Assembly: GCA_958510825.1 (NCBI GenBank)
Contig: OY294049.1
Span: 37,042,774 to 37,106,773 of the forward strand
Length of the DNA: 64,000 nt
Direction: 5' to 3'
Source: Brachypterus glaber
Taxonomy: Eukaryota; Arthropoda; Insecta; Coleoptera; Kateretidae
The position numbers and the translations under genes were made by a program. Below the pieces are notes generated by a model that did not search any database, was not told the origin of the DNA, and worked only from the letters and a program-made list of their open reading frames with translations. This document shows, one piece after another, positions 35,701 to 46,900 of the stretch (position 1 is its first letter; the number at the start of each line of letters is the position of its first letter).

Positions 35701-36585
35701 TTGTTCCTTTTGATCATGCTAAAAATAAATTACAAATCTGTTTAAAACTTTTAATGCATTTTAAAATAATATTAAGGTAATTCGGCGCAGAATCTGTCTG
35801 AGCAAAAAATTGGAAAAGTGGTTTAAAAATATCGAGCTTTTAGTGATAAGAAAAATTATCCATTGTTTTTTTCTTTGATAATTTTTGAAATTTGGCTTAA
35901 ATTGACTGTCATTTTACGTTTTACAAATAATTATAAGAAAAAAGTGTAAGTTTGTTTAAAACTATAAAACAAGTAAGTTTTTGAAGAAAATAGTTAAAGG
36001 GCTGTAGCTTCGTTAAAAAAATTTCAGACCCACTTCATGAGTTTATTTTTTGAGTTCAACGTTTAGACAATATGGCGTCTGGTGGTCGCCATTTTGTTTT
36101 AATCGAAATTTTATACAGCCAGTATCACTAGGGTAATTTAGAGTTTTGAGTTGAGTTTTGACACATGAAAATCGGTTTAGGCGTTTAGACTGTAGAAGGA
36201 AACAGAGACTATTAACAACATTGCACTCCTTTTGTGAAGTCGGGTAAAAAACAGTAGAATTTCAAAAAACTTTACCAATAATTATTTTAAGGAAGTTCTT
36301 TATCAAAGATTCTTTAAAAGAATCTATATTTTTGGGTTAACTTTTTTCTGCTGTTTTTTTTTCTTATCAAAAGGAACAAAATAAAATCCATGAACACAAG
36401 TTTAATTTCATTTTGCAATACTTTTAGGACTGAAATCAAGTAAAAAATTAGAAAACCGCTTAAAGGAATTATTAGAAGATGGAGCTACGTTTGATGTTAA
36501 TGTCATTAGCCAGGACGATGACTTAAAATATAACATAACAATCCCACAAGTTTATGAAGTATTAAAGCACGAAGAACTAATATAA
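23529..36585 (+). CDS. vret: RRM plus Tudor domain protein, vreteno-like
   Basis: Exons: 23529-23568 (tentative), 25467-25560, 26333-26611, 28050-28160, 28573-28891, 28993-29168, 29993-30194, 30741-31149, 32034-32332, 33122-33317, 34305-34535, 35462-35623, 36428-36585. Phases join, and the product is about 891 aa. An N-terminal RRM-like fold (LQKKFSEFGKVTKLYI, ASIYFETIEQTEAAYRGM) is followed by three extended Tudor units. The first (about 282-430) has FIDYGN, the middle (about 505-640) has FIDVEG, and the last (about 715-891) has SWYRGVALEV and FVDYGN. Pro/Glu/Lys linkers separate them. RRM plus Tudor repeats is the layout of insect Vreteno, a germline piRNA-biogenesis factor that binds dimethyl-arginine in Piwi tails. 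No MYND or RING finger is visible. The first exon and the 34305 acceptor are the weakest parts; a TDRD paralogue is the alternative. Confidence 0.78.
23569..25466 (+). other. Intron 1 of the Tudor gene (tentative)
   Basis: About 1.9 kb. It holds the long foldback at 24799-25340, plus a segment (23630-24060) of GGGTAAATTGAG-like and GTAAGGA(G/C)CTTTTTTT-like words, among them a pair CATATTTTGGCTACCCCCC / GGGGGCAGCCAAAATATG at 24040-24095. No second coding segment was recognised. Confidence 0.55.
24799..25340. mobile_element. Long foldback element (542 bp)
   Basis: Arms of about 250 bases pair along their length. Left arm marks: GAGCCCACG, CTCACCGTTTAGACTTTG, GGGCGTCCGACAACGG, CCTGAAAAAATCAGCTG. 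The right arm carries the complements in reverse order. The centre is a short GACGTCATAACC...GTTAACACGTCATAAC loop. No coding sequence. Confidence 0.9.
25625..25990 (+). repeat. Dispersed repeat D, copy 1
   Basis: It shares TTGATAAAGGCTATCATTT, ACATGCCTTAGC, CCAGGGACGTGCAAAATGG and TTTTGACATTTTCTCAATAAA with 50185-50570, in reverse orientation. It begins near a TACAGGGTG motif, common at the ends of small insect elements. It lies in intron 2 of the Tudor gene. Confidence 0.65.
26692..27420. mobile_element. Foldback element with ACCGGGTGTCCCAACTC ends
   Basis: A 729-bp element. The first 25 bases (ATACCGGGTGTCCCAACTCTATTTA through 26716) match the reverse complement of the last 25 exactly. 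Pairing continues through a TTAAGTTGTCTAATTT-like block to TCGTGTGATACATCATTTTA and its complement. The centre is A/T. Inside intron 3 of the Tudor gene. Confidence 0.9.
27651..27935. mobile_element. Foldback element with about 50-bp ends
   Basis: Left CTATAGTATATTCAACTTC, right GAAGTTTAATATACTATAG, then GTAAACAAACGCACGTG against CGTGTGCCATTGTTTTAT. In intron 3 of the Tudor gene, just after a C14 run at 27538-27551. Confidence 0.75.
29301..29501. mobile_element. Foldback element in Tudor-gene intron 6
   Basis: GTGGTTATAAGCAAACTTGT and AGCTCTTGAAA on the left match TTTCAAGAGCT and ACAAGTTTGCTTATAACCAC on the right without mismatch. GTTACGGTTACAG...CTGTAACAGTAC lies inside. The intron splits the first Tudor unit directly at its conserved Trp codon. 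Confidence 0.85.
31150..32033 (+). other. Intron 8 of the Tudor gene, with an atypical segment
   Basis: The segment 31390-31680 is richer in G+C and free of long A/T runs, unlike the rest of the intron. It contains CATCATCATCATCAAG and no clear inverted ends. It may be a fragment of a retrotransposon untranslated region. No identity is claimed. Confidence 0.35.
32691..32749. repeat. (TTA)n microsatellite
   Basis: About 19 tandem TTA/ATT units with one imperfection, in intron 9 of the Tudor gene. Confidence 0.97.
33353..33610 (-). mobile_element. tRNA-derived SINE, copy 3
   Basis: On the minus strand it reads TGGGAGGCATAGCGTAGTG (A-box region), then GTGAGTTCGATTCTCACTGG (B-box region), the shared TTAATTAATAATTGAC body and the GGTTAAACAAACATGTAA tail. 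It has the fullest head among the copies. It sits in intron 10 of the Tudor gene, 35 bp after the exon-10 donor. Confidence 0.9.
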
Positions 36586-36618
36586 GTATTATAGATGCTT
36601 CATAATAATTATGATGAA

Positions 36619-37034
36619 CACGGGTCGGATCGAAGTAGCCACTACCGGGGGCATGCAAAAAAAACTGTTTTCAAGTAAATAGACTCTTTAAACTATTGTT
36701 CACCAAGCGGAATGTCATGTCGACGCTGTTAATACTCAGTGAGTCACTTGGTCATGGTCCATGACTCATAGAGAAAGACTTTATTTTTTTTCTCTTTTCA
36801 AAAAACAAATAATTAGTAAAAAAAAATATTTTTGTATTAACTATTCGTTTTTTGAAAAGAGAAACAATTAAAAAAAAAATTAAATCCTTCTCAACGAGTC
36901 ATGGACCATGACACTGAGTATTAACAGCGTCGACATGACATTCCGCTTGGTGAACAATAGTTTAAAGTGTCTATTTACTTGAAAACAGTTTTTTTTGCAT
37001 GCCCCCGGTAGTGGCTACTTGGATCCGACCCGTG
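36619..37034. mobile_element. Foldback element just after the Tudor-gene stop codon
   Basis: The 416-bp element starts 34 bases after the stop. Arms of about 150 bases: CACGGGTCGGATC, GTAGCCACTACCGGGGGCAT, TTGTTCACCAAGCGGAATGT and GTCGACGCTGTTAATACTC, each answered by its complement. An inner A/T hairpin follows. Flanks ATGATGAA and ATGATAAG could be a decayed 8-bp target duplication. Confidence 0.9.
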
Positions 37035-39663
37035 ATGATAAGTCACATGACTGTAACAAAATAATAAGTTTAAAGATGGTGTCCCTTCCTTATAAAAAAA
37101 TTCTGATAAAAACCGGTTGCAATACACCAATCAAAATCCACGAAATCTTATAAAGTCCTATGAAATCCCATGTTACTTGATGAAACTGCATTAGGAATTT
37201 GCATATTTTAAAAACAATGATTCTTATTAGAAAACATTGTTTTTTTTATCAGGAAAGCTGGAATTTAATCTTATTTAGGTTTTTTAATTACTGTACAATT
37301 TGAGGAACAGGCTATTTCTACGTCCGACGTATTTTTTGGCCGATTTTTAGGGTTTTTAAAGCTTTTAAGGTATATTTTTCGTCAGAATTGTATTCTCCCC
37401 GTTTAGATAGGGAGGCTACGTCCCCTATAGCATCAAAAACACCAAACAGGCGAAAAAACAAACCAAACCATATAATTAGGTTATGTTACGTCGGACGTTT
37501 AAATTGCCAGTTTGATAATTTAATGTTTTTTTCTTCTCCCTGTAATATTGATTCATATTTTAAATAATTTTATGATAAAACTGTGTATTGGGTAAAGTTT
37601 AAGAATAGCCATAGGCTAAACTTCGCACTTTTTTTAAGAAATGAAGGATATTATTATTATTATTATTATTTCCAGGTAATTGTCGGATAGCAAAGTATTT
37701 TCATCAGAATTTTTTATAGGGCTAGCGTATTCCTAAAACACGAGTTTTAAAAAAGTTTAAACCCCTCATTTCGTGAAAAATACAAAAATTCAATTCTGTG
37801 TCAAATTTAAGCTAAAAAAACTTTATTTCAAAATTGAAAACAAAATATTTTTTTTTAATTATCAAATAAATATAAGTATAAAAGCTTAAATGGGTACCAA
37901 ATTTCGTTTTTATTTAAGCTGAAATTTTGCATAAATTTAAATTTATGCCAAATTTCAGCTACTTTTATTTTATTTACAAAAATCGTGCAATAAAAAAATG
38001 TATATTTTTTTACAGTTTTTAAATGACATGGGGCGGACCTGACACGAGGGGGCCTTGAAATAATGCAAAATTCGTGTTTTATAAAATCTTATTTGATATG
38101 TGTCGCATCAAAATCCGAATTAATTTTTGTTAAATATATCTAGCAAAATTTAATTCGTATTTTTATAATCTAAAAAGAATATTTTATTTTAAATTAATTA
38201 ATATTTAAGCATTTCACTCACTCATTGATGTAAGCGTCTTTTTTATAGTTTTTATTTTTCGTTGGCTAACCATTATTTTTTAATTAAAAACTTCGCAGTT
38301 GTGCAACCTAACATTTTGTTCATCTTACTTTTATTTTAATATTACGTTATAGTGATATTTATGATGAGAATTGGCAAAATACTTTTGGTGTAAAATACGA
38401 AAGTTCTCAGTAGCGTAGCGGGTATAAAAAGTGGGGCCCCAAGTTCAATTAACTGTGAAAGAAAATTGTTCGAAAGGTCTAAGGGGGCAAATATCTCGGG
38501 AACAGTGCTTCAAATATAAAGTGCGAGACACCGTTTTAAAGAAAATTCTTCGTACTTTATTACTATGGGCCTCACAAAATTAACTTCAGGTCTTCGTTGC
38601 TTAGCATCCACTGCCAAAATTGTCCTTTTATTTTGAGGTTATTATAAAAACCGATTTTTTTTTAACCCCTTTCAGAGGAGCGTAACTCCCTTGCGACGCA
38701 TTTTTAGACATGTTTATAGGAACTTTTTTTCATATTTCCTGATGTAGAATCGCTCCTTAAACTTATTGACGCTATTTCAAATACGCCGTGTATAAAAACA
38801 AGTCGAATGCAGCTATTTGCAAATGAACTATGTATTGAATTAAAAAAAACTATATGCGAATTTCAAAGGTCTGTTATAGCATTTGCAAACTAAGGTGCGC
38901 GTCACTGATCTTCTCTTATCGTGTTTCTGTGCTGTGACGGTAAAGATGTCTCAAGGACACTCAACCCTTACCCTCCAGGGTGTCAATTGTGACTTCTTTA
39001 TTTTTTCTTTAATGCAATATTAATCCAAAATACGTTTATAGACTTTCTATGTATGCAAATTTAATTCAGTATGATATAGCTCTCCTAAAACTCCAAGGAA
39101 ACAAAAACTCGAGCAAATACTAAAAAAAATTGGTTTATTTTTCTTTTTTTTTTCTTTTGAGGCATAGCAAATATAAAAAAACACAATTAAATCGAAAAAT
39201 TATCATTAGTTTAGTCTCTGGAGGGTAAGAGTTAAATTTGAGAATGCTTTATTTGGTTAAATTATTAAAAGAAAAACTTTATTTTTCAACGTATTTTTTT
39301 TAGTGTATCCTTTTTATTTTTTTGAATTGTGTAACAGTAGGTACAGGGACTTTCCGAGATTATTGTCTGGGGGGGTATGAAGGTAATCATTTGTTGACTA
39401 CCAGTTTTTTTTACAAACTACCAAAAAAAATTTTTGATTGGTGGATAAAAAAAAGATCATTACCTCTAAAAATGTTTTTTTACCCCATTAAAGCAATTTT
39501 TTCCAACTACAAAACACTTTAACCCACCAAAAATTATTCACCAAACTTATCACATCTACATAATTTTGCCGACTGGCCTAAAATTTTGCCGACTCATCTG
39601 ATGAAATTGCCGACAGGGTCATTTCGGTGGAGGATGACAACCCTTTGGAACTTCCCTGAGTGG

Positions 39664-40296
39664 TCATTCCAGACAGCACATAATAACTATTAGATATCCA
39701 GGGGATATACTTTCTGGATATAGAGTATAGGGGAAGTGAGGGTTAACTGGGCTACAGGGTTAACTGGTCCACCTGCATTTTATCAAGTTTGTTTATTAGT
39801 ATTGGCGCATTAGTGCAAATTCTAGTGATATTTACTTAGTAGTATTGTTTAAAGTATTATGGCGCGGACCGTATTGCCCACGTGTAAGTTGTAGTAAAGA
39901 AAGTTCATTTTTTTCGATGAAAAGTAGGTATTTACCTTAACTTTTATTTTTTATTAATACTTTATTATTAATAGAAGGATCTAGACTAATATTTTATCTA
40001 ATATACTGAATATTTTGTTTATTATTCTGCATAATTGCCGCCTTCTAATATATTATTAAGTATTAAAATTCATTTCATTCAGTAGTGTCACTCAGGGTTA
40101 ACTGGTTCGGGGTTAACTGGACATGGTCAAAATCACTTATGTCAATATTAAGTAGTTCGCGGTTAATTGGGTCATGTCCAGTTAACCCCGGACCAATTAA
40201 TCCTGAGATATATCTAATATTTAACATATTATGTTGTCTATATCCAGAAAGTATATCCCCTGCATATCTAATAGTTATTATGTGCTGTCTGGGATG
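39664..40296. mobile_element. Foldback element with GTTAACTGG repeats inside
   Basis: Ends CATTCCAGACAGCACATAAT and ATTATGTGCTGTCTGGGATG pair over about 75 bases. Just inside each end is a cluster of GGGTTAACTGG words (three on the left; three to four in both orientations on the right). The centre is A/T-rich. Confidence 0.8.
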
Positions 40297-41048
40297 CCTT
40301 TTTCCCCACATAAAGTAAATTTTTTAATTAAATTTATTTAAAGTATTATTGAAATCTGTTAATTGTAATAATATACATTTTGAATTTTATTTTTTTAACA
40401 ATTTGCTCAAAATTTTGTGTAAATTTACGTTTTTATTAAATAATTATAAAAAAATATTTTTTTAATTTTACAATCCTTTTTTCTTTTTCAGGAAATATTA
40501 AATTAATGTTTATTTAAAAGGTTATATATTTTTTGGACTGAAAAAATCAAAAATTACTACAATTACAAACATTTTGAGTTTGTTCATACAAACACTTGAA
40601 AAAATGTACCTGGGCATAATAATGAATAAACTTAGTATTTTAAAACATGGAAAAATTATCCAAGACTTTCCTAGAAGTATCATGGCAAAAACCAGCCAAA
40701 TCTACCAAGGTAAGAGACAGTTCACTAAGACAAGCTCCAGAGGGCGGGGGGGCTTTAGAGGCTATATTTTTTAGGAAAATGGCTGATTTATTAAAGAAAA
40801 TAGCTAAAATAAGAAATTTTTTCCCAAAAATAGCACCTTCTGGATTCGCCCCTAGGCAGGGGTACTTGAATTTTGTTTTGTGTGAAGGCAGAACACTTTC
40901 AACCTAAATTCAGGAACTTTTTCCAAGTTTTGTTTCCACAAAAATCATTTCAAATTGGTAAAAAAATGAAAAAAACTTGTTTATTTTCAAATTCATTTTT
41001 ATAAATATTTTTTTATTTAACATTGCTTTCTATTTTCATTTCGACCTT

Positions 41049-41219
41049 TTAACCCTTTTGGGACCAGAGCCTTATACATATATTCCTCAATAATTAAATA
41101 AAAATTGGTTCCCAAGACCACTGAGGTACATTTATACACTGACGTATATATACGTCAGTGGTCTTGGGGCCCAATTTAATTTTTGACGTATATATACGGC
41201 TATAGTCCCGAAGGGTTAA
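41049..41219. mobile_element. Hairpin element with GACGTATATATACGTC core
   Basis: Ends TTAACCCTTTTGGGACC and GGTCTATAGTCCCGAAGGGTTAA-like. CCAAGACCACTGA and TCAGTGGTCTTGG form the inner stem, with a perfect GACGTATATATACGTC at the tip. A further ACGTATATATACG lies near the right end. Confidence 0.75.
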
Positions 41220-42287
41220 TATCGCCTGTCAAAGTTGTTCAAAATAAAAAATAAAAAAAAGAAAAATTAAATAAAAATAAGGTATTATTATTACTGAAAA
41301 ATATACATATTATTACTGAAAAATATACATGAAAAAGTATGTACTACACGTAGTTCCATAACAGAATGTTCTCTTATTATTTTTAAATTATAAAAGGATT
41401 GCTAGACCACACTGTTCTAAAAACGTACTGTGAATTATTTTGTATTTAATATCAGTTTCGTAAAACATTTCAGTGTACATAAAATTAAAAAAAATCACAA
41501 CCATACATATAAATAAGTAAATAAGTACTATGTATTCTGGTCATACTAAAAACGCCAGAAATGTTGGGAGTAGTTTCTTGTCAAGTTGTCCAGCCATTGG
41601 ACACTCACATATCCGATTTGGCTCAAATTTGGCATAGTTATAAACATCAAGCTAACTTGATTAATGACATTTGTATAAATAAACCGTTAAGGGGTCTTTC
41701 TACCTACAAATTTTAAAAATATTTTGTTTTTAAACATTTTTTTTTATAGATAGAAAATAGATATCATGGTGAAATTTTGTAGATATGTTTATATTTAAAG
41801 AATAAACATTTTTTTAGATTTTTAAAGTGCCGTTTTTTTTAACATCAAAAAGCGGCCGTTTGGATCGCCTAAAAAAAAACGGGATATTCAGTATTGAAGT
41901 CGCTAAAGCCCTATATAAAAGATAATGTTTTGGCCAAAAAATAACAAAATGGCAGACGTTTTTCTTAAATAAAAATTTCAATACTGCAGGGTGATTCTAC
42001 ATTAAAAACTGAATCAAAACGGACATTTTGTGTTCGATGGCTTGACGACTCGGCAAATAACTATTCATTGTTGCTTAGCGGGGTTCTGCGATTCATGACT
42101 AAGCTCTGCGCGCAAGGCTGTAAAGCTAGTGGAATAGGCGCGTTTGCCCTTATAGCAACCCTATAAAAGGTTTTCGATGAAAACCGATTCCAATTTACAT
42201 ACCAAAACTCGCGAAATGTCATGAATTTTCATATTTATTTTCACATGAGGCTGAGAATTATGCGGGAAAAATTCGCTGTTTCCATGA

Positions 42288-42365
42288 AAATTTGCTGTCT
42301 GGGAATAATTACGACCGGGGCATCGCCCCTGCAGGGGAGTAATTATTTCCTTTGACAGCAAATTT
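42288..42365. repeat. Short hairpin
   Basis: AAATTTGCTGTCTGGGAATA and ATTATTTCCTTTGACAGCAA face each other, around a CCGGGGCATCGCCCCTGCAGGGG tip that is itself able to pair. Confidence 0.65.
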
Positions 42366-42939
42366 GAAGATTATTTTTAACGATTTATAATATGTCAAAC
42401 CTACTTTTATATTTTTTATCGCAAAATGATGTAATTTGTTTTATTACTTATCTTAATATTTTTACAGGCATATTCTTTGATTTGGTTAATTTAATTACAT
42501 TCTCAACTGCTAAACTAAAACCTTTATGTCCATTTTTAAATTGCAAATTATAGTTTTGTCAACAGTTTAGTCACTTACTGCTGTACTGACTAGCGCGGTA
42601 CTGCTCTAGGATTGCAAGCATGTTCATAAAAGTCAACCTATAAAAACTGTCATCAAAAAGTCCAAACGATTCTCACTAGAATTTTCTACAGTAGAAAATT
42701 TCCAATATAACTGTAATATGATTGGACAGAAATAAACACTTGGTCAGAAATATTGTTAAATGATTGGTTGATAAAAACGTTAAAAAATAATCAAAATAAT
42801 TCCAAAAACGGCATGAAATGAAAGTCCCTTGAAATCTTCAGAAATTCCATGTACTTGATGAATAAGTCCATATGAAACTTCATCATGAATTTACAACTAA
42901 AAAAAACAATGTATTTTCATGAGAATATATTGTTTTTGA

Positions 42940-43599
42940 ATATCGTCATCTAAAGGCTCTAACGGTCTAACTCCAAAACGTCATATTTTTCAGGAGACGT
43001 AAAAAACGATTTAAAACTTAATTATAGCAATTTAGAACTTTAAAACTAGCTTGTTCACAGGTAAAAATGTTTGAAATGTGTTAATGTATTTAAAACTTTT
43101 CATTGTTATCTATTTTATATAAATTATTTGAAAATTAAATTTTAACCACAGAATCTAAATTCACTAATGGTCTAACTCCAAGTGAAGATAAAAGAGGATA
43201 CCTATCGTATTATATCTCGTAATATTATTACAAAAAATTTATATTTTTATATTTAATATATAATATTACTACTAGGTAGGCATAATATATATATAAATTA
43301 TTAATGGCAATAATTATAATTATCTTCAAACAGTAAATTAACAAATATTTGAAACGGGATCCCCTGTTGTCAAGAAATAGTTTGACATTAGTGACAGTTC
43401 TCATTTAATTGTTTTCTCACAATCATATGATGGAGTTAGACACTTAGCGACTTAAAATATTTACATTTTTCCATTTTTTGAGGCTGATATTGGTTTAATG
43501 CAACTTTATGTTGGTAATCAGATAATGAAGCAAATTTGATAAAAATCTCATTTTTGAAAAATTTGGAGTTAGACAACTAGAGCCTTTAGTGGACGATAT
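42940..43599. mobile_element. MITE family A, copy 2 (660 bp)
   Basis: Same orientation and nearly the same sequence as 2693-3359, with terminal inverted repeats starting ATATCGTC. Only scattered substitutions and two small indels separate the copies, suggesting recent movement. Confidence 0.88.
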
Positions 43600-43727
43600 G
43601 TAAATTTCTGATAAAGTTTTATATGGACTTACTTCTCAATTTATATAGTGTTTAAGATTTCTTGGGGTTTTTGGAATTTACATGTGGAAATTCAACAGAT
43701 TTCATGAGTTTTGGTATGACAAAGATA

Positions 43728-43791
43728 GTAGAGACATTAGATCTAGGTCTTAAGTTATTGAGGCGGGACTTGCTAACACACTCTAGTGCCT
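43728..43791. repeat. Decayed relative of the 16.5-kb palindrome
   Basis: It contains ATTAGATCTAGGTCTTAAGT, then a broken right half (GGACTTGCTAACACACTCTAGTG). Compare 16465-16532. Confidence 0.6.
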
Positions 43792-44924
43792 TAATATAAC
43801 GTTTTCTGCAGATTACACAGACTAAACACGCTAGATTACAGTACAGTGTAAATACACGTGACTCACTGAATCGCAAAACCCCGGCGTGTATTCATTTGCT
43901 CTATTAAGGATATTAATACTTTATAACATATTATTTAACACAATAAAAACTAATTTCAGTCTTCACAGTTTTACGAATACGATGTTCTTTTTCAAATGTT
44001 CAACACTGTATAATCTACGAATTAATTAACTGACCAAAAAATATATTATTTACATGATTTTAAAAATATTTTAGTCCGTTTTTATTGGTCACTATGCTCA
44101 GTTGCATAAAATTATTGTTATCTTTGTCCAATAATTATTGTTTCTTTTTTCACCAACATAAACAAAATTATACACCAACAATTTGTTCAGCATCGGCGTT
44201 TATCAAAATAAATAATTAAGCCAGTTTACATCAGAAAGAGTATTTTATTCCTCGTATTAAAATAAATTTAATCCCAACAGTTTAAATCGTAGCGAATATA
44301 CAGACTTCCAGAAGGAAAATCTTGTTTTATGTTATATCTGTTATATTTTTTAAAAAGCATTAATAGGATTTATCAAGGTGGGCATTGAAATCCTACATTT
44401 TACAACATAGTTTAATTTAGTTTGACAGGTAAGAATTAAGGTTATTTATTTGTCAAATTCCAAACTTATCAAAGCAAAAACACAGTATCCGCTTTAAAAC
44501 AACCTAATTTACATAACTTTTCTAATCATAAAGCATTATAAGAATAATTTAAATAGTACAATACAAAAAACTAACAATAAATCCAGTACTTACTGTATTT
44601 TACTCTAGACGGTTTTTGTCAAAAACTTAACCCAACTTTTAAAATCTCTTGTCAAAATGATATGATATTGCAAAATTTACGATTTCAATGCCTCCCTTTA
44701 TAAAACCTATTAATGCTTTTAAAAAAAAATCGGCAGATATGAATGTGTTTACTTTCCATTTTTAACTATAGAAGACTATCGCAAACACAAACCTAAAATC
44801 TGACACAAAACAAGAACATAACCTAAAATCTGGTCAACGACCTTGATTTAATCTGGCATAAAAAAAATCCCCTCCATTAACGTCGGGAAATAAGTTTAGT
44901 AAATTGTAGTATTTAAATACTCCG

Positions 44925-45182
44925 CGTCTGTACATGACAAGTCTACTAGCCAACTAGCGTGAGTTCGATTCTCACTGGCGCCGATTTGCCTTTTTCAGTT
45001 AATTAATAATTGAACATTTGGCGAAGGCGTAAGTAAAGCGCACACTTCCTATAAAAACTGGTTCGAACGTCAGTATAAGCCGGTGGTTCCCTCTACTACT
45101 AGCCCACACAAGTCCTGGACTTAGGGGATGCTTAATTAAGTAGAATAGTACGAGGTTAAACAAACATGTAATGTAATGTAAT
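44925..45182 (+). mobile_element. tRNA-derived SINE, copy 4 (head truncated)
   Basis: It starts inside the tRNA-like head (CCGCGTCTGTACATG), then has GTGAGTTCGATTCTCACTGG, the common body and a tail of ATGTAATGTAATGTAA. The A-box part is missing. Confidence 0.87.
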
Positions 45183-45549
45183 CCGCCAAAGTCTTCAAGA
45201 TGTAAACTCGCTCATTGATTTTAACTATTGGAATATTATTAGATTATACCAATGTAAATCGTAGACATTATTTAAATAAATTAATAGTAATTTGATGGAA
45301 CAATGATGGACCAAAATAAATATAATTTAATATTATAGAGAATATTTTTAAAAAATGGCACTCATTTTTTTTTGTTTTGGACTGCGTAATATATAAAAGA
45401 TTTTTAAATAGTTGTACTCTGGCTTGGTACGGACTAAAAGTACTTTTAACAATAATATTCCAATACTATAAAAAACCTTTTAGTAAAAACGAAAAAATAA
45501 TTTAGCTTATTAATAGTATAATATATATATATATAGTATATACAGGGTG

Positions 45550-46900
45550 GGATTTTTAAAATGAATAAATTCATTAATTCATATTTTTTCCCGAAAATTC
45601 CTTAGAAGCGTCGATTTTTATATAAAATTGCACATGTTTTTGTGTAAAATTTACATTTTTTACTGTCGAAAAGAGTTTTTAAGACGTTGGCGTAGTTGTC
45701 TGTTCTAAGGTCTCTAGAGATACTCGATTCGTTCGTTGGTTCGGAGGCCATACGGATAAAAACCTAACTTTTTTTTAGCTGGTTTGGCTCTTTGTATACT
45801 TTTTTTTCGATTTCATTTTTGTCGCGCTGATCCTGAACATATATTAAGTTTTAGTGACTTGCCAACTCAAACAATGGTTATCCTGTTAGTAGAAGATCTA
45901 CACATAATAAAAACATCAACAGTAAAATCTGAGGTGACAAGTTTCTGAAGATAATGGACTTTATCCCTCAAAAATGACCATATCTGACTTAATAGTTCTT
46001 TATTTAATATCATTTTCTTTATGATTTTCTGTCAGAGAATTTAAAACCGTTCACAGAAATAGTCTTAACAATTTCTAATTAAGAACAAAATTGTTGCTAA
46101 GGTTATAGATGGCGTATTTTCTAAAAAAAAACAGAACTGTCATAATGTGTCAGAATAATGTTCATTATTCTGACACATTATTTGTATCAAAACAATAATA
46201 GTATATTATGCACCTGGTATGCGAACTAAGTCTTCTAAGTGTTCGAGACTGAAGTTTTTTTGCTGAGACGGAGTCGAGGCAAAAAATCAGTCGAGAACAC
46301 TTAAGACAGTTCGCATACGTGGTACGTATACTATTTTTTCTACTCCCTAAAGCTAGTAACTCCATATATCAGTTAAAAATGAAGTTTAAAAATAATTTTG
46401 ACATAGCTGTCAGTTTGACAAATAAGTTTAAAAAAGTTAGTAGTTGTCTCAACAAAATTTCATTATTGACCGTCTTCAATAAACAATGCTTAACAACGGT
46501 CAATAATAAATAAGTTCACCGATTTTATTGGTTGTCAAGGTAAACAAGCCTTGACAACGGTAGAGAATATGTAAGCTAGCACTTATTTAGGTAGTAGAAA
46601 AATATAAATGTTTGACAAATAGTTTGGACTTTGTGAATCGATTTAAATTCGCTGATCCAAATTTATATAGAATAAACTAAAACAGTATAAAATAATGAAC
46701 TATTAAGACCACTATGGTTTAGTCATTTCTGACAAATAAAGTACATTATCAGATTTTACTGTTGATGGTTTTTTAATGTGAAAACCTCCTACTAACAGAA
46801 TTAACTTTTGGCTTGTGTTGGCAGGTCGGTTAAACAGGATCAGCGTGTGGTATTACTGAATTTATCCATTTTTTTTATAAATTTTATATAGAATATTTTT
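45550..46900. mobile_element. 1.35-kb foldback region with nested palindromes
   Basis: The arm near 45830-45930 (CTGATCCTGAACA, CTGTTAGTAG, CATCAACAGTAAAATCTGA) pairs with 46755-46850. Looser matches extend outwards to a GAATAAATTCA region. Nested inside are a 36-base palindrome at 46145-46180, an inverted pair TGCGAACTAAG/CTTAAGACAGTTCGCA at 46220-46315, and ATTGACCGT/ACGGTCAAT near 46466-46506. Confidence 0.65.
46145..46180. repeat. Near-perfect 36-bp palindrome
   Basis: AATGTGTCAGAATAATG on the left and CATTATTCTGACACATT on the right, with two bases between. Confidence 0.9.

Noticed and set aside
39598..39640. CTGATGAAATTGCCGAC as a hammerhead ribozyme core
   Set aside because: The expected stem II followed by GAAA and the flanking stems are not present.
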